A DNA stretch of 64,000 bases from Tridacna crocea (Eukaryota > Mollusca > Bivalvia > Cardiida > Cardiidae): assembly GCA_943736015.1 (NCBI GenBank), contig OX031059.1, positions 49,797,159 to 49,861,158 of the forward strand, read 5' to 3'. The position numbers and the translations under genes were made by a program. Shown here piece by piece: positions 31,129 to 42,289 of the stretch. The notes under the pieces are model-generated. The model had not been told where the DNA came from. It ran no database searches and worked only from the letters and a program-made list of their open reading frames with translations. How positions within the stretch are numbered: the first letter of the stretch is position 1; every line of letters begins with the position of its first letter.

Positions 31129-31546
31129 GAGTAAAGAGAATTGGTTGAACCAAAGCGCAGGTTACATGCTTAAAAAGAAAATCAAATATAAATGAGTCTA
31201 ACAGCTCATGAATGATTTATAATGATAGACCCATGGTGGTCGACCAGGGAAAAAATGTTGTCACAAGTTGGGGACGAGAAGAATTTGTAATGAATTGGAA
31301 ACACAGGGGGACCCATTGTCGAAAAAAAATCAAATGTGTTGAAAAAAAAATATTTGTCACTTGTAATGGCCAGTTGGGGAAAGTTAGCGTTCAAGTGAGC
31401 AATGGGATAGGAAAAGATTCCTAAGACTGACTCTTTCCAACTTTTAGCTTTGTCCGATATCTACAACAATAAGATTAAGTAATTGCTCCTTTTTCTGAAA
31501 TATCTTCCATTGTCATTCATTAGAGGCACTTTTCTCTCATATCTTT
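31129..31546. other. Unassigned intronic sequence
   Basis: Nothing recognised; ORFs on both strands near 31210-31424 lack any recognisable content. Confidence 0.4.
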
Positions 31547-31748
31547 TTAACTTTTTACCACACAATCCCGACTTTCAACTGCCCTGAGAAAGAAAGCCTT
31601 TGAAAACATTGTGGGAAAACTAGAAAATGCTGGTAACCAGCATTTTTTCCTTTTCCCACAAAATTTTCCACCAAGATTTTAATTTTTATCAACTTTTAAA
31701 TCATACTTGTGTTATTCTGTGTGATGTCTTTAATGTTTATTAGTTTAA
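31547..31748 (+). mobile_element. THE, subfamily A, R arm shortened
   Basis: TTAACTTTTTACCACACAAT start; GGTAACC core; R arm eroded, ends at a TTAA shared with the next copy. Confidence 0.8.
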
Positions 31749-31971
31749 CTCTTTATCAAATGACAAAATTTTGGACTAGTCTGATTTGAAAGCTTTTGCA
31801 TATGACAAATTAAATGTAAATCAAAAATTGAAATGACTTGGGAAGGGTAGAAAACATTGTGGGAAAAAGAGAAAATGCTGGTTACCAGCATTCTCTCCTT
31901 TTCCCACAATATGTTCAAAGGGCTTCTTCAACATGGTCGTTAAAAGTCGGGATTGTGTGGTAAAGGGTTAA
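31745..31971 (-). mobile_element. THE, subfamily A, full length
   Basis: TTAACTCTTTATCAAATGAC start, core GGTTACC, ends ATTGTGTGGTAAAGGGTTAA. Confidence 0.9.
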
Positions 31972-32778
31972 ACATCACTGATAAATTGTATATAAACTCT
32001 CCTAGTAAAATTTTGAAATTTTGGTCTGAAAGAGAAATCATGATTTTCACCCCATGACCACTTGAGGAAAAGAATACCCCCAAAGATGAATAATGAAAGC
32101 TAATTTGTTTGGTTGTGTCAGACTGGTTAGCAGCCATGTTGGCCTGTAGAGGTGACATTAATAGATAGGTAGAAACCCAGTCAGGACCCTAGTGGGCTGT
32201 ATGGAGACATCAATTTGTTAACCCTTTTCCATGAGATTTCCATCCGTCATCATTGCTGTCATTGATTCTCTGATTTGAATAAGAAAATGTTTATGACCAA
32301 AATGGCAAAATTATTCTATTCATGCAGTGCCTTTCTCTTGTGCTTTTGTTATAGATCTAGTAACTCTTAGAATTTTCAACACAATTTTACTGTTAAACTT
32401 GCAATAAAAGAATGCAAAAAAAGATGTATTTATGTACTTTGTATTTTCTGAACTTGTGAAAAATTCAGGATTTGCTCACTTTTATTTTTGAAGAAGCACT
32501 ACCAAAGCTATTTGTAGGTAGGAATGGAAGCGCTGCAATGTATACTGTTATTTCAGTTATACCAGGTTAAACATCTTATGTCAAAGATTATTAAATATTG
32601 AATAAAAGACATTGTGCTCATATAAACACATATTTATTGTTATTTTACCGGTTACCCAAAGATATAATCTTTTGGAGGAGATAACATCTATAATTTTATG
32701 CAATGACTTTACCATTTTCTATTCTCCTGTCTCCTCATGTCTCATTACCTTCTGATACAAATTGGCAGCAGATTCTAT
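31972..32778. other. Unassigned intronic sequence
   Basis: TE-free for about 0.8 kb; no exon signals recognised. Confidence 0.4.
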
Positions 32779-32977
32779 TACCATTTTACCAGACATCTAA
32801 AGTTTAGACTTGTCCAAATAGAGATCATTTGCAGACATAAAATTAATTGAAGTTCAAATGTGAAATGTGTCTTGAAAGAGTGGAAAACAGTGTGGGAAGG
32901 GGAGGAGAAAATACTGTTTACCACCATTTTATCCATTTTCCGAAGTGCTTTTAAAAGCCTTCTTCCTCAGGTTTCCT
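32779..32977 (-). mobile_element. THE, diverged
   Basis: CATTTTACCAGACATCTAAA start; stem CAGTGTGGG with GGGGAGG insertion; L arm ends CCTCAGGTTTCC. Confidence 0.65.
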
Positions 32978-33107
32978 AACTCATTACCAGACGACAAAAT
33001 ATTCCAACTTAAAAGCATCAGCAGACGATAAAATTAAAGTAACTGAAAAATTGAAATTTGTTTTGGGAAGGGTAGCAAACATTGTCCTTTTCCCATAATG
33101 GTTTTAA
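32976..33107 (-). mobile_element. THE, R half with hairpin and L arm collapsed
   Basis: TAACTCATTACCAGACGACA; AGGGTAGCAAACATTGTCC joined to TTTTCCCATAATGGTTTTAA. Confidence 0.75.
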
Positions 33108-33257
33108 CTCATTACCAAACAACAATATTTTAGGCTTGTCCAAATCGAAAGCATTTGCAGACGACAAAATTAAAGAGACTGAAAATTAAAAATATATTTT
33201 TTGAACAGTAGAAAACATTGTGGGAGAAGGAGGAAATGATGGTTACCACGTCGCCGT
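33104..33257 (-). mobile_element. THE truncated at the palindrome centre
   Basis: TTAACTCATTACCAAACAAC start, left stem CATTGTGGGAGAAGGAGG, cut just after GGTTACCAC. Confidence 0.75.
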
Positions 33258-34111
33258 GCAGCATTTATTTTGTTAATTCTTTCTGGACGGCAAACATTAT
33301 GTTTTGGCGACATGATCAGTATATTATGAAAGTGTATATTGATATCTTCCCTCTAGATAATTAATCAGTTCTGAACTGAAAATGGCACATGTACCACCAA
33401 AAAGTCTGTTGAATCTCCACCTTTGTCAAGAGAGATTGCAAGCTGCTCGCCAAAGGCAGAGAAATGTAATAGCAGCTGCTGCTGTTTACAATTAGGAGCA
33501 TGCTGGGTGAGGCCAAAACGTGGCTACAGAGGTGTGTCATCCTTGGACAGAATGACACGCCGATGTAGCTAGGCGGACTGCGGCACAAGGTCGGAAAGAT
33601 GTCCGTCCAGTATTGTCTGATCGCCACCCAATGATTATGCAGTGGCTGCCATGTGCCTTTCTGAACTGAAAACTGCATGCACAGCATTTCCAAATAAACT
33701 GCAGTCCAATTTCCGTTTGAATTGAGACTGCTTTAAAATCGTACGGTGCTCGGATGATGTCTCAGATCTTTGAATCGGCAAAGTTGGAAGAAATCATCTG
33801 GCACCCGGCATTAGGCTTAGCAAAATGGTGCCCAGGTGATTATGTTACAAAAATATTATGAAACATTTTTGGAAAGGGAAAGAAAAGGCTTGCTATATAT
33901 AATTTCTGCTCTAGTCATAATATTTAAAGAGTTCATTGCCAGGTCCATCAAAATGTATCCATATAATGAAGGCACAGTTTACAGTTGAATGTGGTAAATA
34001 TATCACACCTTGGTGTCAAGCGCTTGTTATCTGTTTCATCTGTATATGTAATGACTTTTTCTTACAAACCTACCAAAGGAAAGCCTTTAAATATTCAATT
34101 GCAAGTATATC
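33258..34111. other. Unassigned, locally GC-richer segment
   Basis: About 33330-33830 is more GC-rich than its surroundings and repeat-free; a 110-codon minus ORF (33361-33693) has no recognisable family. Could be an old element or a conserved non-coding block. Confidence 0.4.
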
Positions 34112-34222
34112 CCTTTATCCTGGACCAAACAATCCCTTCTTTTAATTGTCCTGTTGAAGAAGTCATATGATAACATTGTGGGGAAAGAAAAAGAGCTTGT
34201 AATTGGTATTTTCTGCCTGTTG
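34112..34222 (+). mobile_element. THE, decayed L half
   Basis: CTGGACCAAACAATCCCTTC, TAACATTGTGGGGAAAG. Confidence 0.5.
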
Positions 34223-34258
34223 AAAGGAGATTTTGGAGGAAATATACCTCCTTCACAA

Positions 34259-34315
34259 ACAGTGTAGATTCATGACCAGACTACACTTTCTGTGTAGCCT
34301 AATCTTGATCAGTGT
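34259..34315. repeat. GATCAGACTGCAC palindrome element, diverged
   Basis: AGTGTAGATTCATGACCAGA / CCTAATCTTGATCAGTG arms. Confidence 0.5.
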
Positions 34316-34357
34316 TTTCTGGAAAAGGTCAGTGAGTTGTTCTTTGCAGTTTAAGGT

Positions 34358-34588
34358 TTAACTCTTTTACAAAACGACAAAATTGTAGGCTGGCCAGTAC
34401 TGAAAGCATTTGCACAGATGACAAAATAAATGTGATTGAAAAAATTAAGACTTGGTTTAGAAATGGTAGAAAACTGGGGGAAAAGGGGAAATTACTGGTT
34501 ACCAGGGTTTTCTCCTTTTCCAACAATGTTTTCAAAAGGCTTCTTTCTCAGGGTAGTCAAAAGTCGGGATTGTGTGGTAATGGATTAA
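34358..34588 (-). mobile_element. THE, near full length
   Basis: TTAACTCTTTTACAAAACGA start; stem imperfect (AACTGGGGGAAAAGG / CCAACAATG); ends ATTGTGTGGTAATGGATTAA. Confidence 0.85.
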
Positions 34589-34627
34589 GAACTGGAGTTT
34601 TCCGGAGACTTAAATAAATATGTTGAT

Positions 34628-34695
34628 GTAGTTCTATCTTATGACTTTTCAAAGGCTCCAAGTAGTTCTATCTTATGACTTTTCAAAGGCTCCAA
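34628..34695 (+). repeat. Direct duplication of 34 bp
   Basis: GTAGTTCTATCTTATGACTT... ending GGCTCCAA occurs twice back to back. Confidence 0.95.
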
Positions 34696-34710
34696 CAGAC
34701 CAATATGAAT

Positions 34711-34938
34711 TTAACCCATTACCACACAATCCCTACTTTTAACGCCCCTGAGAAAAAAGCCTATAGAAAACATTGTGGGAAAAGGAGAAAATGCTGGTAC
34801 CCAGCATTTTCTCCTTTTCCCACAATGTTTTCTACCCTACACAAAACAAATTTCAAATTTTCTGTCACTTTTATTTTGTCGTCTGCAAATGCTTTCAATT
34901 TGAACCAGTCTAAAATATTGTCGTTTGGTAATGAGTTA
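34711..34938 (+). mobile_element. THE, subfamily B, near full length
   Basis: TTAACCCATTACCACACAAT start; perfect stem with GGTACCC core; ends GTCGTTTGGTAATGAGTTAG. Confidence 0.9.
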
Positions 34939-35084
34939 GAACATCTTTGTTGTGTTACTTATGGGCATCAGCAAACCTTATAAATGTGTGGAAAGGGTAT
35001 GGCAATTAAAATATTTTTTGACTAGAAGATATTCAGTTTGCTTCCTTATGCTATGATACTACCAATAACATTGTTATTTACAGT

Positions 35085-35285
35085 GTGATGCAAAGTTTTT
35101 ATGACTCTGAAAAGTTGGCCTTGGAAACATTTGTGAGAAGAAAATGCCTACAACTGGTATTTCCTCCTGTTCTGACAATAGTTTCTTCTTTCTTTCAAAG
35201 ATACTTTCCATGAGCCAGATTTGTCATGTGCAGTTGCTTTGATATGAACAAATTTAAAATTTTGTGATCTGGTAAAGAGATGAGT
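35085..35285 (+). mobile_element. THE, decayed
   Basis: TTTTATGACTCTGAAAAG, AAACATTTGTGAGAAG, R end TTGTGATCTGGTAAAGAGAT. Confidence 0.6.
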
Positions 35286-35290
35286 CCATT

Positions 35291-35515
35291 GAACTGTATA
35301 CCACAGAATCCCGACATATAACGACTCCTGACAAAAATGCATTTTGAAAACATTGTAGGAAAAGGAGAAAATGCTGGTAACCAGCATTTTCTCCTTTTCC
35401 CACAATGCTTTCTTCCCCATCCAAAACAAAATTGTTTCAGTTACATTTAAGTTGTCGTCTGCAAATCCTTTCAATTTGAACCAGTCTATAACTTTTTCAT
35501 TTGGTAAAGAGTTAA
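35291..35515 (+). mobile_element. THE, subfamily A, near full length
   Basis: ACTGTATACCACAGAATCCC start; stem CATTGTAGG/CCCACAATG; ends at a TTAA shared with the next copy. Confidence 0.88.
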
Positions 35516-35742
35516 CCCATTACAAAACAACAATATTTTTAGACTGGTCCAAATTGAAACCATTTGCAGACGATAAAATAAAAGTGACTGAAAATTTGAA
35601 ACTTGTTTTGTGAAGGGTAGAAAACATTGTGGGAAAAGGAGAAAATGCTGGTTACCAGCATTTTCTCCTTTTCCCACATTATTTTTCAAAAGGCTTCTTT
35701 CTCAGGGGCGTCAAAAGTAGGGATTGTGTGGTAATGGGTTAA
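35512..35742 (-). mobile_element. THE, subfamily B, full length
   Basis: TTAACCCATTACAAAACAAC start, GGTTACC core, ends ATTGTGTGGTAATGGGTTAA. Confidence 0.92.
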
Positions 35743-36040
35743 AGGAGATGCATGGAACCGGGTTAATCCATTCAGAGATTGATGAGTGCATCAAGAGACG
35801 CTACATTTACAAAAGATTTTCGCAGATGAACAATTGAAAAATGGACAGCGTTCACCAATTATGCTGTCATCCTTTTATTATGTCCATGTTCAAGCATAGT
35901 CCATGAATAATGGGGTAAAAAATTTTGAAATTCCCATGTCGGTGTGGGATGATGAATGCACGGACTTGGGACATGTGGGCGTGGCTGTAACCCTGTACCC
36001 CATATGGGCTTTTTCTGGTTCATGTAGGGATACTGTTTGA
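35743..36040. other. Unassigned intronic sequence
   Basis: Nothing recognised. Confidence 0.4.
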
Positions 36041-36269
36041 TTAACCCATTACCACACAATCCCTACTTTTGACGCCCCCAAGAAAGAAGCCTTTTGAAAA
36101 CACTGTAGGAAAAGGAGAAAATGCTGGTAACCAGCATTTTCTCCTTTTCCCACAGTGTTTTCTACCCTTCCCAGAGCAAATTTCAATTTTTCAGTCACGT
36201 TTATTTTGTCGTCTGCAAATGCTTTCAATTTAGACCAGTCTAAATTTTTCTGGTGTGGTAAAGAGTTAA
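36041..36269 (+). mobile_element. THE, subfamily B, full length
   Basis: TTAACCCATTACCACACAAT start; stem CACTGTAGG/CCCACAGTG; ends GGTGTGGTAAAGAGTTAA. Confidence 0.92.
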
Positions 36270-36321
36270 GGAATATCTCCTATAATTAATTACTGTATCA
36301 CTGTGTCTGACTGGTCTTTCT

Positions 36322-36646
36322 AATCCTTTTACTAAAGACAAGATTCTAGACCAGTCTTAACCCATTACCACACAATCCCGACTTTTGACGACCCTAGGAT
36401 AGAAGGCTTTAGAAAACTTTGTGGGAAAAGGAGAAAATGCTGGCAACCAGCATTTTCTCCTTTTCCCACAATGTTTTCTACCCTTCACAAAACAAATTTC
36501 AAATTTTCAGTCACTTATATTTTGTCGTCTGCAAATGCTTTCGATTTGGACAAACCTAAAATTTTGTCGTTTGGTAATGAGTTAACTGTTGAAGCATTTG
36601 CAGGCAAAACTTTGAATGTGGCTCACTCAAATTTTGGGAATGTCCT
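36322..36646 (-). mobile_element. Outer THE (R half) split by a complete inner THE
   Basis: CTTTTACTAAAGACAAGATT, AGACCAGTC before the insert; GTTGAAGCATTTGCAGGCAA, GAATGTGGCTCACTC after it. Confidence 0.75.
36357..36585 (+). mobile_element. Inner THE, subfamily B, full length
   Basis: TTAA on both sides; TTAACCCATTACCACACAAT...TTTGGTAATGAGTTAA; GGCAACC core. Confidence 0.92.
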
Positions 36647-36932
36647 TATCTCTTTACTCGACAAGAAAATTTTAGACTTGTCCAAATTGAAAGCATTTGC
36701 AGAAAACAAAATTGATGTGACTGAAATACTGATGTTTGCTTTGAGAAAGAAGCCTTTTGAAAACACTGTGGGAAAAGGAGAAAATGCTGGTAACCAGCAT
36801 TTTCTCCTTTTCCCACAATGTTTTCTACCCGTCACAAAACAAATTTCAGATTTTCAGTCACTTTTATTTTGTCGTCTGCAATTCCTTTCAATTTTGACAA
36901 ACCTAAAATTTTGACATTTGGTAATGAGTTAA
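36647..36932. mobile_element. R-R rearranged THE (two R arms)
   Basis: Left: inverted R arm (CTTTACTCGACAAGAAAATT, GCATTTGCAGAAAAC) switching at GCTTTGAGAAAGAAGCC to the inner L arm; hairpin; right: normal R arm to TTTGGTAATGAGTTAA. About 286 bp instead of 228. Confidence 0.85.
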
Positions 36933-36935
36933 AAA

Positions 36936-37628
36936 AGTTTTGAAAGTATTACGAAAAGAGTAAGAAATGAGGGTTACTTACATTTTCTCCTTTTTATTAT
37001 ACGCCAAAAGGGTAGCATTATGTTATGACCCAGGTGATCCGTCCGTCAGCCAATTCTTGTATGCTCAACTCCTCTTACAGTTTTCATTGGAATAAGTTCA
37101 AACTTACCGCAATGAATCTCTACAATGTGTAGTTGTGCGTGTGACTTTCAGAATTTGGATATCTGCAGGTGTTCTAGATTTTCAACCATTTCAGTGAAAA
37201 TCCCCTTTTGGCATAAAATGTGCTGCTTTGCAAAGATCTTGTTTCAACAACAACCTATTCACTACAGCCACATTTGCAAATGCTTTGAAACCAAAAAAGT
37301 CTGAAATGTACTCATCTTGTATAGAGTTAATGAAGGGATAAGGGTGGCTAAGATTCTTCCTTTATTTCTTTATTGCTTTCGTTTTAAAAAAAATGTATCC
37401 TCCCAAAATATTTTCAGATCAGAAATGTTGATAAAACAGACACATTTATCAGAAAATCTGCTCCTTGTGTTAATCTCTATATTGATATGCATATTTTTTT
37501 TCAGCTTTTCAGACATCATCCAAATTTTTCCCACTCCGAATGGTTGTGCACTAGATTAGAAAATTAATATTTTACATGCAGAATTTTTTTGTTTGTTTAT
37601 GTGAGAGTAAGTTATTGGAATAACAAAA
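36936..37628. other. Intronic; hairpin scrap and mollusc-type repeat pieces
   Basis: TTTTGAAAGTATTACGAAAA...ACATTTTCTCC (36936-36996) is a THE scrap; GGTGATCCGTCCGTCAGCCA (about 37033) resembles mollusc interspersed repeats; a THE R-end scrap lies at about 37265-37330. Confidence 0.4.
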
Positions 37629-37816
37629 GATTTTAGCCATGTCCATCCTATAAGTGGTTGCAGACAACAACTAGAATATGCTCAGAATAATGAGATGTGA
37701 CTTTGATAGGATAGGAAACATTGTGGAAAAGGGAGAAAATGCTAGTAACCAGTACTTTCTTCTTTTCCAGTGAGGCTTTTAGAAGCTCTCTCACCCAGGG
37801 CCATCAGAAAAAAGGG
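37629..37816 (-). mobile_element. THE, decayed
   Basis: GATTTTAGCCATGTCCATCC, AGGAAACATTGTGGAAAAGG, CTCTCACCCAGGGCCATCAG. A second hairpin remnant follows to about 37885. Confidence 0.6.
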
Positions 37817-37894
37817 CTTTTTAAGCATTGAGGAAGTAGGAGAAAATAATAGAAATCAGCATTGTCTCCTTTTACTACAGTGTTTCTGATTTTT

Positions 37895-38072
37895 TACTCA
37901 ATGTTGCTCAATGTAACTCAAATGATGATTTCTGCCTGTAATAGGGTGGAAAACTGTAGCGCAAAAGGAAAAAAAAAAGTTACTACTAGACTTTCTCCTT
38001 TGCTCACAATATTTTCAAAAACTATCTATTTCAGGGTTGCTAAATCACAGGACTGTGTGACTAAGGGTTTAA
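37895..38072 (-). mobile_element. THE, R terminus lost, ends 27 bp before an exon
   Basis: TCAATGTTGCTCAATG, TAACTCAAATGATGATTTCT, GCTCACAATATTTTCAAAAA, TTTCAGGGTTGCTAAATCAC. Confidence 0.6.
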
Positions 38073-38099
38073 CTGACTTATTATTGTTGTGTTTTTCAG

Positions 38100-38189
38100 G
38101 GGACATCCCCGGATTGGTCAGTTCAGGTGCAACTGTCCTTAATGCTGGTGAGCCTTGGGTAATGTCCGGAGTGACTGGCCCTCTTACAG
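38100..38189 (+). CDS. eya: Probable eya exon (29 codons, symmetric phase 1-1)
   Basis: Acceptor TGTTTTTCAG, donor CAG|GTAAGC. Two entry bases GG complete a glycine codon with the preceding exon. Encodes DIPGLVSSGATVLNAGEPWV followed by MSGVTGPLT and a split glycine. At 90 nt, with phase 1 at both ends, it could be skipped without a frameshift. A decayed THE ends 27 bp before the exon, so the acceptor region abuts a transposon. No motif of its own; assigned to the gene through phase continuity with its neighbours. Confidence 0.58.
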
Positions 38190-38224
38190 GTAAGCTGAAA
38201 CTGCCATGTGAAATTTTAGCTCAG

Positions 38225-38740
38225 CTGAGCATGACGGTGCTCAAGATGAGCATTTGTGATCATGCATCCTGGGGCACTAGGACAAGTTTCAGAAAAACCT
38301 TTTGTGCACTCTAAAGGCTATATTCTCAGTCTGGTGCCCATGAAGCTTGGTAAAGAATGTTTGTAGGTCAGAAAAGAATGTTTGTCTTGATAGTATCTGT
38401 GACAAGTTTGATATAGGGTCACACCAGGTCAGTGGGACAAATCTTAATAAAACCTTTTGGTACTCTAAATGCCACATTTTCAGTCACATAGTTAGTTGGT
38501 TAGAATGATGGTATTCATGGTATCTCAACAAGTTTGATATTGAGTCATGTAGAGTCAAAAAGTAGGTTACTGGGATAAATCTTAGACATACTTTATTTAC
38601 TCTCTAGATGTCTTGTTTTCAGTAAGATAATCATAGAGATTAGTCAAATAACCCATTGTTTTACATTGTCACAGCCAGGATCTTGTCATCATTATCAATC
38701 CTAGATGACTTTTCTGAGGCAAGCACTTTTTGGCCAAAAA
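38225..38740 (+). repeat. Degenerate tandem repeat, same family as 15512
   Basis: Repeated GAATGTTTGT...GATAGTATCTGTGACAAGTTTGATAT-type phrases, ACAAATCTTAATAAAACC, CACATTTTCAGTCA; about 170-bp spacing by eye. Confidence 0.6.
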
Positions 38741-38789
38741 CCAACTTGTGCATGAGTCAATTTAGGACAGCATAGCCCTAAAAGTGCAT

Positions 38790-39053
38790 TTAGAACAGGG
38801 ATTTGCTTGTTCGAATCCCAAGCTTTGCCAATTTCTTTACGAAGACTGATGATAGTCATTCTGACAGGACTCATTCCTCTCTCTCAGATGGTCATTGTTT
38901 TGATGATTGCTATGTTGGAAAGCAGTCAGAGACTTGGGAAGATTATAGTGCATAGCATCAGTTACAGAAACATCAGGAAAGCATGGATAGGTACACTGGC
39001 CACTGCGATGTAACTAATGTTGAAAACAACATTACACACCATACAATCATTCA
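38790..39053 (+). mobile_element. tRNA-derived SINE, second type
   Basis: B box CTTGTTCGAATCCC, body TGATGATAGTCATT...GGAAAGCAGTC, tail AATGTTGAAAACAACATTAC ... CATACAATCATTC. Related to 43455. Confidence 0.6.
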
Positions 39054-39076
39054 GTCAAGTACCATAGACAGAGTCC

Positions 39077-39305
39077 TTAACTCTTTACTAAACAACAAAA
39101 TTTTAGACTGGTCGAAATTGAAAGCACCTGCAGACGACAAAATAAAAGTGACTGAAAAGTTGAAATTTGTTTTGGGAAGGGTAGAAAACATTGTGGAAAA
39201 AGGAGAAAATGCTGGTTACCAGCATTTTCTCCTTTTCCCACAATTTTTTCTAAAGGCTTCTATCTTGGGGTTGTAAAAACCAGGGATTGTGTTGGAAAAA
39301 GTTAA
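39077..39305 (-). mobile_element. THE, full length
   Basis: TTAACTCTTTACTAAACAAC start; AGCACCTGCAGACGAC; GGTTACC core; L arm D-like (AAAACCAGGGATTGTG); ends TTGGAAAAAGTTAA. Confidence 0.9.
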
Positions 39306-39308
39306 TAC

Positions 39309-40574
39309 TTGTGCGTGTTGACAGCATTTGAACTTATTATAGTTGACAAAATAAATGTTACTCTTTGGATTGGATATTTCTTTGAAAGAATATGAAACAT
39401 TGTAACTGCTGTAAAGTATGGGGTTTGACAAATGAGCATCAAATGCAAGTTAATTAGCAATTTCTTCCTTTGTGCAAATGCTTTGTTGTCATTAACAAGA
39501 AATACACCAAAATGTTGCTGTGCAAAATATTATTTATTGAAATTTAATTTTGAGACAGTAAGAAATAATAGAAAGTACAGTTTGTCTCATTCGTCATCTG
39601 AAATAAAAAAAAAAATCTATCTGCCTTTTAGCTATTATTTTCACAATATTTTCATGAAGTTGATTATGTTTCACCATATAAGATTTGTCTTTTTTTTTTA
39701 TTTCATAAATTTCCTGCAGATCACAGAAAATGGTTACGATGTGATAAAAGGAAGATAGGTCATTACGGATATTCATTTGAGATATTGCAATATAGGTTAT
39801 AAATATGCAATTAACATCAAAACTTGATATGATTTATAGTAAGGCCTTAAAACACATCTTTATGACTGTATCATCAATTGACCAATCAATGACTTCCGTC
39901 TGCTTCCAGATATTTTTTTGACTTGTCTTAGATTTTAACACGTCCTCTGAAAGGAGACAAATTGTTACCGTGGAGACTCATGAAAAGAAAATAAATCGGC
40001 AACATGTCATCGGTGCCAGGCAATCACGACTCTACAGCTATCAGAGCACAGGGAACCACAATTGTGTTAGGATGGAGAAAATGAATTAATTCCCACAATC
40101 CAACTCACTAGGGGAGCCCTGGCTGTCAATTAAGAGTTTCAACAAACTAAAAGGAAACTCATTTAATGGCAAAAAATGTGCTCAAAGCATTTAAGGGTTT
40201 TTAGAGATATTGCGAAAAAACAATTATGTTATTTGTTCTGGTTGTCTTAGTAACACTATTTTTTTCTTTCATTGAGTAAAATATATCTTTCCTGTATTAA
40301 CAATTGGTGATTTATTTTTAAGAATTCTTCCTTAAAGTTCACTTCATTTCCAGTTATGTGTTTTCATGAAAACATATTAACAACCCTTCGGCTAATAAAT
40401 AAAGGAGAAATTTGACTGTGTTTCGTAAGCGTTGAAAACATTTAGACTGAAGTTCTAAATGACAAAAACTTACAGAAATGGATTAGAAAAAAAATCTGAC
40501 TTTTCAACTTGAGTTGTGCCCTAAAGAGGCTGGGAGTTTACACTATGCCACATCTAAAACCTCTTTGGATTTAT
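39309..40574. other. Intronic, mostly THE-free
   Basis: A very decayed THE may occupy 39309-39405. The rest is unassigned; 39890-40150 is non-repetitive and less AT-rich and could be a conserved non-coding block. Confidence 0.4.
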
Positions 40575-40763
40575 TTTTTGAACCTGAGAAGAGAAACTTT
40601 TTTGATACAATGTGGGAAAAGGAGAAATGCTGGAAACCAGGATTGTCTCCTTTTCCCACATCCTTTTCTATCCTTCCCAGGATAAATTCTAATTTTATAT
40701 TTGCATTTGTCATTGGAAATGCTTTCAATTCTGGTCTAGATATTTATCATTTTGTAAAAAGTT
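40575..40763 (+). mobile_element. THE, L terminus lost
   Basis: TGAACCTGAGAAGAGAAAC, stem ACAATGTGGG/CCCACATC, R arm to TTTTGTAAAAAGTTGA. A further decayed copy may follow to about 40918. Confidence 0.65.
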
Positions 40764-40972
40764 GAAAATATTGTTAAAAATTTCTTTCTCTCCTGCATAC
40801 TACTATTTTCTCCTTTTCCAGTGATGTTGTTCCTTTTCATCCTATTAAAGGTAAACTTATCACTTGAACCACAGTTATTTTCCTGGCAGCAAATCCAGCA
40901 ATTTTGGTCAACTTGAAAAATTATTTCATACCAAATTTCTAATTGAGTGATTGTTGATTGACAGTATGGTAT

Positions 40973-41204
40973 TTAACCCTTTACCAGACAAGCAAATTTT
41001 AGACTGGTCCAAATTGAGAGCACTAGCTTGCAGATGACAAAATAAACGTAGCTCCAAAATTGAAATTTGTTTCCAGCAGGGTAGAAAACTTTGTGGGAAA
41101 AGGAGAAAATGCTGGTTACCAGCATTTTCTCCTTTTCCCACAATGTTTTCAAAAGGGTAATATCTCAAATTCGTAAAAACCACGGATTGTTTGGGAAAGG
41201 TTAA
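40973..41204 (-). mobile_element. THE, subfamily D, full length
   Basis: TTAACCCTTTACCAGACAAG start; CGTAGCTCCAAAATTG; TTCCAGCAGGGTAG; core GGTTACC; ends GATTGTTTGGGAAAGGTTAA. Confidence 0.9.
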
Positions 41205-41334
41205 TGCCATTATTGATATTATTTGAGTTATATTTAGGCTGCCAGTGCTTCTATCTAAGCTTATTGAATTTTTCGTACTCTGCACAATTCTTTTTCTAAA
41301 GCTAATGGCTGCTTTCCAACATAATCATCATCAT

Positions 41335-41563
41335 TAGACCTTTTACTACATGGTGAAATATTAGACCTGTCTGAATTGAAAGCATTTGCAGATAATAGTT
41401 TCAATGTGGCTCTTATGAAATCATTTTTCTTTGAAAGGGTAGAAAATATTGAGGGAAAAGGAGAAAATGTTGGTAACCAGCATTTTCTCCTTTTCCCACA
41501 ATCTTTTTAAAGTCCTTCTCTTTCAGGGTCATTTAAAGTAGTCATTATGTGGTAAAGGGTTAA
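41335..41563 (-). mobile_element. THE, diverged
   Basis: CCTTTTACTACATGGTGAAA start; R arm TTCAATGTGGCTCTTATGAA; core GGTAACC flipped for a minus copy; ends ATTATGTGGTAAAGGGTTAA. Confidence 0.8.
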
Positions 41564-41609
41564 TGGTCGACAGTGAGAGAGGGATGAAACTTGTTGCAAT
41601 GACCATCAT

Positions 41610-41700
41610 CTATTCTCGTAGAGAAATTGGCAAAGCCAGGGATTTGAATCAACAACCCTCTGTTCTCAAATGGTGTATGTTACCAACTGAGCTACCAGGG
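41610..41700 (-). mobile_element. tRNA-derived SINE head
   Basis: Minus strand reads CCTGGTAGCTCAGTTGGTAA (A box) and GTTGATTCAAATCCCTGG (B box). Too diverged for a functional tRNA. Confidence 0.6.
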
Positions 41701-41769
41701 CTTTGCATTTCTATCTTAGTTCCTGTTCCACTCAAAGGAAAAAGCCACATCATTTAGATCTTATTATAT

Positions 41770-41935
41770 CCCTGCAAAACATATTATGTTTTCGAGGGTA
41801 TATTGGAATCAGCCTGTCTGTCCTTGTGTCCGTCTTTCCGTCTGTGTATCTGTCTAGGTGTCAGTTCATGTGTCCGTCTGTGTACAAAATCTTGTCAAGG
41901 CACTGGCGGGGGTATAAGGTCACATCCAGTGACAG
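41770..41935 (+). repeat. Mollusc-type interspersed repeat fragment
   Basis: CCTGTCTGTCCTTGTGTCCG then further TCTGTC/GTCCGTCTGTGT runs and CAAAATCTTGTCAAGGCACT. Confidence 0.4.
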
Positions 41936-41944
41936 CTCTAGTTT

Positions 41945-42050
41945 TAACAACTCTAAAGGAACAGAAATTTGAAAATTTAGTGGGAATAGGAGGGAAATGC
42001 TAGTAACACAATATTCTCCCTTTCCATATATGGTTTTTGAAACTTTTACT
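41945..42050 (+). mobile_element. THE hairpin fragment
   Basis: TTTAGTGGGAATAGGAGG...TCCCTTTCCATATATGGTTT with GCTAGTAACAC. Confidence 0.5.
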
Positions 42051-42068
42051 ATAACTACTACAATTATT

Positions 42069-42289
42069 GACCCCTTTACCACATAATCTGAACTTTTTAC
42101 GACCCATATAAGAAAACCTTTTGAAAACATTCTGGGAAAAGGAGAAAATGCTGGCTACCAGCATTTTCTCCTTTTTCCACAATGTTTTTATTACACTTCT
42201 GGAAACAAATTTCAATTTTTTAGTAATGTTTATTTTTTTGTCTGCAAGGGCTTTCAATTCTTAAGTTTTGTCATTTGGTAAAGAGTTAA
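42069..42289 (+). mobile_element. THE, subfamily A, near full length
   Basis: GACCCCTTTACCACATAATC start; stem CATTCTGGG/CCACAATG; ends CATTTGGTAAAGAGTTAA shared with the next copy. Confidence 0.85.

Noticed and set aside
33361-33693. 110-codon minus ORF as a transposase or host gene
   Set aside because: No recognisable motif, no splice support, ordinary length for chance in a GC-richer patch.
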